This document shows positions 1 to 5,836 of a stretch of DNA of 10,066 nucleotides, in pieces. The translations under genes were made by a program, and so were the position numbers. The DNA lies in assembly GCA_028693695.1 (NCBI GenBank), contig JAQUUV010000012.1, positions 12,201 through 22,266 of the forward strand, read 5' to 3'. The stretch is from Syntrophomonas sp. (lineage in GTDB: Bacteria > Bacillota > Syntrophomonadia > Syntrophomonadales > Syntrophomonadaceae). The notes beneath the pieces were generated by a model that saw only the letters and a program-made list of their open reading frames with translations, ran no database searches and was not told the origin of the DNA. Each line of letters starts with the position of its first letter. The stretch's first letter is position 1.

Positions 1-243
1 TGATTCGGGATAAATTGTTCAGGAAACAAGCATAGACAGGATTTCGTCTCCGGAGCGCGATCCTTTGGTCAGGGATAAACAAAGTTTATTATGGATGTAA
101 CCGTATGGATCCGGCCCGAAGACACTCAGGAGGGTCATGGAAAGAAACTAAGCGGCGATATACTGGATTTTTTCTGCTGCAGGGGATGTCGAAGTCAATA
201 ATAAGGAAAATAAATAGTTTATCGGAAGTAGGCGGGTTATTTG

Positions 244-469
244 ATGACCATGACAAAAAAAGAACGGTGCTCAGCTTTTAGTAGCACTTGAGGGCAGACT
301 TGATACAAATTCCGTACCGCAGCTTGAAGAGGAACTAAAAAAATCGCTGGACGGCATACTGGGTGTCGCCACACTGGTACGGGCTTCTATAATACCTGTC
401 TCTGCACTTGACCCGCTGTTTGTAAATCCCCTTGTATCTATCGTTCCAAGAATCATTCTTCCGGTTTAG
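244..469 (+). pseudogene. Broken STAS-domain anti-sigma factor antagonist (N-terminal part only)
   Basis: Reading from codon 278 gives LVALEGRLDTNSVPQLEEEL, followed by KKSLDGI, the typical first strand and helix of a STAS domain of the SpoIIAA/RsbV type, which binds anti-sigma kinases in partner switching. Two lesions are visible. The likely start ATG at 244 is in a different frame from the STAS body; the frames meet at a run of seven A (255-261), and removing one A would give MTMTKKNGAQLLVALEG. After about position 361 the similarity to STAS stops before the segment that carries the phosphorylatable serine, and the frame runs on through unrelated residues to a TAG at 467. The 3' part overlaps the end of the PAS reading frame on the other strand. 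No kinase or phosphatase partner is visible. The STAS identity is fairly secure over about 28 residues; loss of function is inferred. Confidence 0.6.
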
Positions 470-913
470 CTGGTTGATTTTCATAGCTACGGCTGCTTCA
501 CGGAAGGTCTGCAGTTCGGTAATATCGCTAAAAACGACATTTACACCTACGGTTCTACTTTTATTTTTATCGTTAATTTTTAAAATTGAGGTTGTAATAA
601 AAAGGCTTTTCATTTTTTGGCCGGTATAGTAACTGAAGATTTTGTGGTGACTCATGAATGATTTATAAACCGCATCCAGAATTGTCTGGTTGAAATCATC
701 ATTTTCGGGATATTCAATAAAAACCTCCGAGAATTTTTTGTTCAATATGTCGTCATTATCTATTTCGAGAATTTTTCCGGCAGATGGATTGACCGTGATT
801 ATAGTTCCCGACTTATCAATAGTAAAAACGCCATCATGCATATTTTCAACAATGTGTTGGTAGATATAAGCGCTATGCAAAATTCTTTCATAAAGCAACA
901 TACTTGACACCAC
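335..913 (-). pseudogene. Truncated PAS-domain sensor protein
   Basis: Residues about 17-135 form one PAS domain: IVENMHDGVFTIDKSGTI, then VNPSAGKILEIDNDDIL, and the closing VVFSDITELQTFREA. PAS domains sense ligands or redox state and feed an output domain such as a kinase, cyclase or phosphatase. Here a short helix (REAAVAMKINQLNRKN) follows and then no output domain: residues about 155-192 are rich in Arg, Lys, Tyr and Cys, look out of frame, and the last codons run antisense to the STAS remnant. The start is unclear: tandem GTG codons (913, 910) and ATG (901) are possible and none has a good ribosome site. No signal peptide or membrane segment is seen, so a cytoplasmic sensor fragment is likely. 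The missing output domain makes a pseudogene more likely than a functional stand-alone PAS protein. Confidence 0.6.
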
Positions 914-922
914 TTTCCATAA

Positions 923-952
923 ATTATACCCAGTTTACCATAAAACGGTTAA
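923..952 (-). promoter_or_regulatory. Possible sigma-A-type promoter before the PAS gene
   Basis: On the minus strand a perfect TATAAT (923-928) lies 18 bases downstream of TTAACC (947-952), a 4/6 match to the -35 consensus. It would start transcription only a few bases before the candidate start codons of the PAS frame, leaving almost no leader, so it may be chance in AT-rich DNA. Confidence 0.25.
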
Positions 953-966
953 AAATCTATCCCATC

Positions 967-995
967 CATTTTCTTTGCACTATTTCTCACTCCTT
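967..995 (-). repeat. Inverted second copy of the acetolactate decarboxylase gene start region
   Basis: The minus strand from 995 to 967 matches the plus strand 5822-5850 at 27 of 29 bases, with the first 18 identical (AAGGAGTGAGAAATAGTG). The shared segment holds the ribosome site, the 9-base spacer, the GTG start and the first codons. Here the frame reads M-Q-R-K-W-M-G and then stops at TAG, whereas at 5837 it opens the 384-residue secreted enzyme (M-K-R-K-C). It is either the relic 5' end of a paralogue or a reused translation-initiation cassette. Confidence 0.55.
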
Positions 996-1245
996 CAATA
1001 TATGTCATATTTAAGGCTCACAAATCAATTATTAGCCGATATCGTTAAAGCTGGTGTTGCTGCCGTTCTCAGTGAGATTCATTATTTTAGACCCAAGGCT
1101 TTTTCCAACTTCCACAATACACAATGAGCTCGTTTCAAAGTTTACATCGTTAATGTGTTAATTGCTTGAAATTTATGATAATAATATTCCACAAACAGTA
1201 TGTATATCCTTTTAAATGTCAAAATATGCAGGATTTTTACGATTA

Positions 1246-1268
1246 TTAATAGAAGTGTTTTCTATTAA
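1246..1268. repeat. Perfect 9-bp inverted repeat before the lipoprotein gene
   Basis: TTAATAGAA (1246-1254) and TTCTATTAA (1260-1268) are perfect inverted arms around the 5-base loop GTGTT, ending 55 bases before the TTG start at 1324. No T-run follows, so it is not a standard terminator. It could be a repressor site or a leader hairpin controlling the lipoprotein gene; the role is inference. Confidence 0.5.
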
Positions 1269-1323
1269 ACCAAGTTCTTTAGACGTTGCCATATTAATTT
1301 AAATAGTTAAGGGGGAGATAGTA

Positions 1324-2364
1324 TTGAAAAAACTTAAAGTAGTCACTTTACTGGCAGCAGTTATCGCTAGCATGTTATTTTTCACCGGCTGTGAGCAAAA
1401 GCCCGGAAAAACTGAAAGTCAGCCTGCTAAATTAAAAGTAGGTTTAATATTAGATGTGGTAGGACGAGGCGATGGTGGATTCAACGATGCTGCCTATAAC
1501 GGATTGGTTACGGCCCAAAAAGACTTGGGCAATGCTATTGAAACTACGTTGGTTGAACCTCGTGATGTTAATGAACAAGAAAAAGGGCTTCGTACCTTAG
1601 CCCAAAACAAGATGGATTTAATTATAGCTATGGGATACTCTTGTTCAGAACCACTGGCTAAAGTTGCTCCGGATTATTCCGAAACTAAATTTGTTTTAAT
1701 TGATAACGATTTACCCAATCTTAAGGTTGAGAGTAATATTACTTGTGTTACCTTTAAAGATAGCGAAGGGGCTTTTCTGGCAGGTGCTGCAGCGGCATTA
1801 AAAAGCCAGACTGGTAAAATAGGTTTTGTGGGTGGGGTTGATATCCCGGTAATTAAAAATTTTGCAACCGGTTATAACGCTGGGGCGCGCTATATAAACC
1901 CCAAGATAGTAGTTTTAAGCAGTTATGTAGCAACAGGAATTGAGGGATTCAATGATCCAGCCACAGCCAGAACTTTGGCTTTAAAACAGATAAGCGATGG
2001 AGCCGATATAATCTTCCATGCAGCTGGTGTCTCTGGCACCGGTGTGTTTGAAGCGGTTGCATCTCAGAATAAACTGGCAATTGGAGCAGATGTTGATCAG
2101 ACTTTTACAGTGCATGAGGCCCAGCGAGCCTATGTTTTAACTAGTATAATCAAGGGAATAGACGTAGCCATTGGTGATGTAATCAAGCGTCAATTGGAAA
2201 AAAGGCTGGGTGGAGGATACATAGAGCTAGGTATTAATGATGGAGTTCAGATATATGCTGAAAATGACATCAATAAAAACATGTTAGCTAGTATAAAACC
2301 GCAGCTTGATGAGATTAAAAACAAAATTGCCCACCAGGATATTGTAGTTCCCGTAAATAAATAG
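1324..2364 (+). CDS. BMP/PnrA-family substrate-binding lipoprotein
   Basis: An extracytoplasmic binding protein of the basic-membrane-protein family, whose known members (PnrA, Med, YufN/BmpA types) bind purine or other nucleosides and hand them to an ABC importer. The TTG start at 1324 follows GGGGGAG (1311-1317) by 6 bases. Residues 1-22 are a lipoprotein signal (MKKLK, hydrophobic stretch, FFTGC) with Cys23 as the lipidated residue. The mature protein starts with a polar linker, then the first strand at 37-45. Family hallmarks are GGFNDAAYNG (51-60), IIAMGYSCSEP (100-110), VLIDNDL (124-130), FVGGVDIPVI (168-177), FHAAGVSGTGVFEA (231-244) and GADVDQT (254-260). The length of 346 residues is usual. 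No ATPase or permease follows; the next sequence is an exporter remnant, so it is an orphan here. Family assignment is strong; nucleoside as substrate is inferred from the family. Confidence 0.9.
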   Translation: MKKLKVVTLLAAVIASMLFFTGCEQKPGKTESQPAKLKVGLILDVVGRGDGGFNDAAYNGLVTAQKDLGNAIETTLVEPRDVNEQEKGLRTLAQNKMDLIIAMGYSCSEPLAKVAPDYSETKFVLIDNDLPNLKVESNITCVTFKDSEGAFLAGAAAALKSQTGKIGFVGGVDIPVIKNFATGYNAGARYINPKIVVLSSYVATGIEGFNDPATARTLALKQISDGADIIFHAAGVSGTGVFEAVASQNKLAIGADVDQTFTVHEAQRAYVLTSIIKGIDVAIGDVIKRQLEKRLGGGYIELGINDGVQIYAENDINKNMLASIKPQLDEIKNKIAHQDIVVPVNK

Positions 2365-2439
2365 GAGCTTATTTAAACCTCACATGACCAGCCTGACAAA
2401 CAAATATGGAGGAACTATATGTGATAAGTTTCCTGATAG

Positions 2440-2798
2440 CGGAGGATATTCCCAGCATTTGAAACCTCTTTTTCCATTGGCGCAGTCTTAATGGCCTTTT
2501 TGATGAGTTTCCGGGAAGAATATCAGCGCTTATGGCGTTGTCGTTTATGATGTTCCAGAACGTGGTGCCTGGAGAATACAAGGGCCGAATTTTCGGGATT
2601 ATGAGTGCCATTGCTGCTGGAATGGGACCGATAGCCTACATGTGGGTCGGCTTCGCATCAGACGCCTGGTCTCCGGAGATTATTCCGATTATTAGTGGGG
2701 TAGGGGCTTTAATCCTGGCGGGTGCTATGCTGGTTATTCCCAGGCTCAGGGAACATATCGGCGGTAAAGGGGTGGAGGATGAAGATATATGCGTCTAA
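2440..2798 (+). pseudogene. Decayed C-terminal part of an MFS exporter
   Basis: The surviving tail is FQNVVPGEYKGRIFGIMSAI, then a glycine-rich membrane helix, a segment around SDAWSPEIIPIISGVGALIL and a short basic end. This resembles the last third of DHA-type drug or siderophore exporters (EntS-like MFS). Three lesions are visible. About two thirds of the N-terminus is gone. A hydrophobic piece in another frame (IGAVLMAFLMSFREEY, 2476-2523) joins the main frame only if one base is missing near 2524. The usual loop of about 15 residues between ALSFMM and FQNVVP appears deleted around 2550. The 3' end overlaps the start of the sfp gene by 20 bases, so the two were probably cotranscribed and translationally coupled. 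The ATG at 2532 would give an 88-residue product, but it has no ribosome site and would be a transporter fragment. Confidence 0.7.
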
Positions 2799-3459
2799 GT
2801 TGACATCCGGCATTGAAGGCATTGACATTGATTGTTTATATTCCCGGCTAACGTTGGAAAGGCAAATTCAAATTAGAAAATTTGTCAGGAAAGAAGATGT
2901 CTATCGCAGCTTGCTGGCGGATCTAATGCTTATGCAAATTATCCGTGAAAACCTTCCCATACCACATCAAAAGATTTCCTTCGAAGCCAATGCGTACGGC
3001 AAACCTTTCTTAGTGGGTATTAACTTGCACTTTAATATCTCACATTCGGGGGCGTGGGTGGTCGGTATCATTGACAATGCTCCAGTAGGCATTGATATTG
3101 AGGTAATCAGTCCCATGGATCTTGACGTTGGGCGGATTTTGTTTTCGCCAGTCGAGTACAGTGATCTGATGGCTAAGATCGAAGCGGACCGGTTGGCATA
3201 TTTTTTTGAGTTGTGGACTTTAAAAGAGAGCTACATCAAAATGCTAGGGAAGGGGTTGTCCAAACCGCTTGATTCTTTTGCAATAAGAATTGACGGGAAC
3301 GGAATCATAAGATTTGAGGCAGAAAATGAACCAGAAGGTTTATATTTTAAACAGTACGGGATAGACAAAGATTACAAAATGTCGGCGTGTGCCACCAATA
3401 AAGGATTTCCGGAAGCAGTTATTGAACGGACATGGGAATATTACCTGTGTATATCTTAG
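2779..3459 (+). CDS. sfp: Sfp-type 4'-phosphopantetheinyl transferase
   Basis: This enzyme transfers the phosphopantetheine arm of coenzyme A to a serine of carrier-protein domains, activating nonribosomal peptide and polyketide synthases in the cytoplasm. The 226-residue length is close to B. subtilis Sfp (224). The start chosen, ATG 2779, gives MKIYASKL, like the MKIYG start of Sfp, and follows AAGGGG/GGAGG. Motifs: AYGKPFL (72-78), FNISHSGAWVVG (85-96), VGIDIEV (103-109) and LWTLKESYIKMLGKGLS (145-161). By alignment with Sfp, the Mg-binding acids are Asp106, Glu108 and Glu150, with His89 and Lys154 contacting CoA; these sit one position from their Sfp counterparts (107, 109, 151, 90, 155). 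No lesion is seen. It overlaps the MFS remnant upstream, and no synthetase is visible in the window, so its carrier-protein partner must be elsewhere or lost. Confidence 0.95.
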   Translation: MKIYASKLTSGIEGIDIDCLYSRLTLERQIQIRKFVRKEDVYRSLLADLMLMQIIRENLPIPHQKISFEANAYGKPFLVGINLHFNISHSGAWVVGIIDNAPVGIDIEVISPMDLDVGRILFSPVEYSDLMAKIEADRLAYFFELWTLKESYIKMLGKGLSKPLDSFAIRIDGNGIIRFEAENEPEGLYFKQYGIDKDYKMSACATNKGFPEAVIERTWEYYLCIS

Positions 3460-3802
3460 TCTCAGGATAATGGAATATTGTCATTTTATTGGAGGGATTA
3501 GCAGGAAATACCACAAAATATAACGAATAACATTAAGAAAGTAATTAATGTTACTTCTCATGGGTACGGAAACAATCGAAGTTAGTTTATATAAATAACT
3601 ATATAAGGGGGATAAGTATACTCTGGTTGAAGAAGATGATCGACAATTATTACTGTAGATCTAATTTATGGAGGCAACGATAACGAAAAGAATTAGAATC
3701 ATACCACATCTAGTAGAAAATGATTTGCGTTAGGAGAATAAAAATTAAGACTAGGAATATAGGTATTTACTTTACCAGGCAAAAACGGGGAGGAGATTTC
3801 GC
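3460..3802. other. 343-base intergenic region before the NlpC/P60 gene
   Basis: AT-rich and without a credible gene. A 21-codon frame (ATG 3668 to TAG 3731) has no ribosome site and resembles nothing I know. The stretch contains a perfect 9-bp inverted repeat (3528-3553), an AT-rich patch around 3583-3605 with TTATATAA and CTATATAA, and the strong ribosome site AGGAG (3791-3795) of the next gene. No promoter with a good -35/-10 pair and no terminator for sfp could be identified. Confidence 0.5.
3528..3553. repeat. Perfect 9-bp inverted repeat upstream of the NlpC/P60 gene
   Basis: TAACATTAA (3528-3536) and TTAATGTTA (3545-3553) are perfect inverted arms around the 8-base loop GAAAGTAA. No T-run follows, and the pairing is all AT except one GC pair, so it is more like an operator than a terminator. 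It lies 249 bases before the start at 3803. Confidence 0.45.
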
Positions 3803-5758
3803 ATGTATCGTTATTTAACGAAAATCCTGCTAAGCATAGTTTTAGCAGTAAGCTTGATTTGTCCAGCAGGTCTAGCGGCTGCTTACGAGGTTCAAACGAT
3901 GCCCAATGTAAAGGCTCAAATGCTTCAAGCCGATTACTGGATTAATAAAATATCCGACCCAGATAGGGTTATCTTAAATCCTGACCAAATTGAGGATTTT
4001 AATCAGGAGATTGTCCGAAAACTTCTGTATTCGGTTTATAAACTGGCCGATTATCCCAGTTCATTTACCCGGGAGCAGTTAACCAGTTTTATTAACTATC
4101 CATTTCCAACCGAACCTTCCTATATAGGGGCAGAGGTGGTGGGCACCTCCTATTGGCAAAAGCTTAAACAACAGATGAATTTGGAGGGTTTACAGGAAAA
4201 AAACCAGGTTAAATATGGATTCACGGTAAAAAGAAGTAATTTGAAAATCTTTCCCACCGCCGACGTAATTGGAGACGAACCCAATGATCCTGCTTTTGAT
4301 CTCTTTCAGAATAGCTCCATACTTGCTGCCGAACCAGTGGTAATCCTCCACCACAGCCGGGATGAACAATGGGTTTATGTCCAAATGTATAATTGTCCGG
4401 GTTGGCTGCCTGCTGCAGATGTAGCTGTATGTGATCGGGATACCTGGCTTGATTATCAGAATAAACCCGATTTTCTGGTGGTTACCGGTAATCGCATCAG
4501 GTTGGATAATGATCCGTTGTTACCGCAGATTTCGGAAATGGAGTTTACCATGGGAACCAAGTTACCCCTGGCAAAACCAGAAGAGCTGCCGGATTCGATT
4601 CGCAATCGGAGGGTTTACCAAAATTATGTGGTTAAACTGCCGGTTCGCAATATGTCTGGCCAACTGGAATTTATAATAGCACCGATTCCTATATCTAATG
4701 ATGTAAGTGTAGGCTATCTGCCCTATTCTCGGGCTAATATCATTCGCCAAGCATTTAAAATGCAAGGTGAACGCTATTGCTGGGGGGGCATGCTAAATGG
4801 TCGGGATTGTTCCGCTCTGGTTTTGGAGTTATACCACTGTTTTGGGTTTAGACTGGCTCGAAATTCAGATGCTCAGGAGGTTTCAGCCGGGAAAACGCTA
4901 ACCTTTGACGGCTATAGCGTTGGCTATCGCGAGAAATTGCTGCAAAGCGTAGCCCCAGGTGGTTCACTGCATTTTCCCGGCCACGAAATGCTTTATCTGG
5001 GTGAGGACAACGGGCGCTATTATGTACTTAATGACCTGGGTTCCTTTGCGGAAATTGAGTCTGGAGATGCCAAGCCCCAAAGTGTACGGGTCCGGACCGT
5101 GGTGATAAATGATCTTAATATTATAAGAGCTTCCGGCAAACGATGGATAGAGGTTCTTACTACTGCTAAATTACTGGAAAAATCATCATTTACCGATCTG
5201 GCCAATCACCCTGATCGGGCGATTATTGAAAGCCTGGCGGATAATTACCTTGTACAGGGGATAAGCGCTGCTGAATTCAATCCGGAAGGGAAACTAACCC
5301 GGGCTGAGTTTGCAGTCATGCTTGGCCGCTTGTTGAAGTTGGAACCAGAACAGGTAGAGGCGCAAGCGCAGTTTACCGATGTTTCCGATCAATGGTATGC
5401 CGGAGCCGTAGGTGCGGTGGTTAAGGCGGGCCTGTTCAAGGGCAGTGATGATAATAGATTTCATCCGGAAGCACCACTCGACCGAGCTCAAGCAGCGGTA
5501 ATTCTAACGCAGGTGTCAAAAAATGCTGTCACTGGAGTGGCCGGCGAGCAGTTGGGAAAATTTAGTGATCAGAATTTGATCCCCCTCTGGGCTAAAGAGG
5601 CAATGAATACGGTTATCGAAAGGGGACTCATTAAATGCAAAACCCCGGATACGATTGCGCCACTGGATTTGGTTACTCGCTCGGAAGCAGCAGTGATATT
5701 GGACGCCTTACTAAAGATGGATGTTAATAGGGAGGCCATCCCTGTTAAGGTAAAATGA
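3803..5758 (+). CDS. Exported NlpC/P60 (C40) wall endopeptidase with three SLH domains
   Basis: A surface cysteine peptidase, expected to cut gamma-D-Glu-diamino-acid bonds in peptidoglycan stem peptides. The start ATG 3803 follows AGGAG by 7 bases. Layout of the 651 residues: signal peptide 1-27 (cleavage near LAAA); N_NLPC_P60 helical domain about 40-130 (YWINKISDPDRVILNPDQIE); a first SH3-like domain about 138-205 ending WVYVQMYNCPGWLPAADV; a second about 222-300; NlpC/P60 about 308-415; SLH at about 463-513, 524-572 and 587-638. Catalytic Cys336 is in GRDCSALV and His394 in FPGHEMLYLG; Asn410 in YYVLN is the probable third residue. SLH motifs are LTRAE, LDRAQ and VTRSE, all well kept. The SLH modules should bind pyruvylated secondary wall polymer, holding the enzyme at the wall for turnover or muropeptide recycling. 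The domain series N_NLPC_P60, SH3, SH3, NlpC is a known architecture; the SLH tail places it on the surface. Confidence 0.93.
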   Translation: MYRYLTKILLSIVLAVSLICPAGLAAAYEVQTMPNVKAQMLQADYWINKISDPDRVILNPDQIEDFNQEIVRKLLYSVYKLADYPSSFTREQLTSFINYPFPTEPSYIGAEVVGTSYWQKLKQQMNLEGLQEKNQVKYGFTVKRSNLKIFPTADVIGDEPNDPAFDLFQNSSILAAEPVVILHHSRDEQWVYVQMYNCPGWLPAADVAVCDRDTWLDYQNKPDFLVVTGNRIRLDNDPLLPQISEMEFTMGTKLPLAKPEELPDSIRNRRVYQNYVVKLPVRNMSGQLEFIIAPIPISNDVSVGYLPYSRANIIRQAFKMQGERYCWGGMLNGRDCSALVLELYHCFGFRLARNSDAQEVSAGKTLTFDGYSVGYREKLLQSVAPGGSLHFPGHEMLYLGEDNGRYYVLNDLGSFAEIESGDAKPQSVRVRTVVINDLNIIRASGKRWIEVLTTAKLLEKSSFTDLANHPDRAIIESLADNYLVQGISAAEFNPEGKLTRAEFAVMLGRLLKLEPEQVEAQAQFTDVSDQWYAGAVGAVVKAGLFKGSDDNRFHPEAPLDRAQAAVILTQVSKNAVTGVAGEQLGKFSDQNLIPLWAKEAMNTVIERGLIKCKTPDTIAPLDLVTRSEAAVILDALLKMDVNREAIPVKVK

Positions 5759-5836
5759 TGAAGTATCTGGATGAGTCCAATAAAATGGGATCTAATAAAT
5801 AATAACTGTGATTAAATATTAAAGGAGTGAGAAATA

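Larger units (their letters stand above)
914..1323. other. 410-base non-coding stretch with relics
   Basis: No convincing gene is present. The stretch holds the possible PAS promoter, an inverted copy of a gene-start region (967-995), a short coding-like patch (1002-1127), AT-rich DNA from 1128 to 1245, and a perfect inverted repeat (1246-1268). The patch reads as 41 codons on + (from ATG 1002, with LLADIVKAGVAAVLSEIHYF) but has no ribosome site. The opposite strand is also open there (CIVEVGKSLGSKIMNL). Purine-any-pyrimidine codon bias is symmetrical between strands, so the direction cannot be decided, and I recognise neither product. I found no convincing promoter for the lipoprotein gene that follows. 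Confidence 0.5.

Noticed and set aside
128..151. Strong ribosome site AGGAGGG followed by ATG
   Set aside because: The frame from ATG 137 ends after four codons (M-E-R-N-stop). Reading past the stop gives no known family, so no gene is called, though it may mark a dead gene start.
91..201. 36-codon frame from ATG 91 and other open frames in 1-243
   Set aside because: No ribosome site before ATG 91, no recognisable motif, and competing frames of similar length; treated as unassigned sequence.
2408..2462. GGAGG followed by GTG 2421 and a 13-codon frame (MISFLIAEDIPSI)
   Set aside because: Well-placed ribosome site, but no leader-peptide features and no hairpin after it; more likely debris beside the decayed exporter.
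2722..2778. Upstream extension of the sfp frame to ATG 2722
   Set aside because: It would add 19 residues antiparallel to nothing in Sfp and overlap the exporter frame by 77 bases; ATG 2779 gives the family-typical MKIY start and has a ribosome site.
3668..3733. 21-codon frame in the gap before the NlpC/P60 gene
   Set aside because: No ribosome site and no similarity that I recognise.
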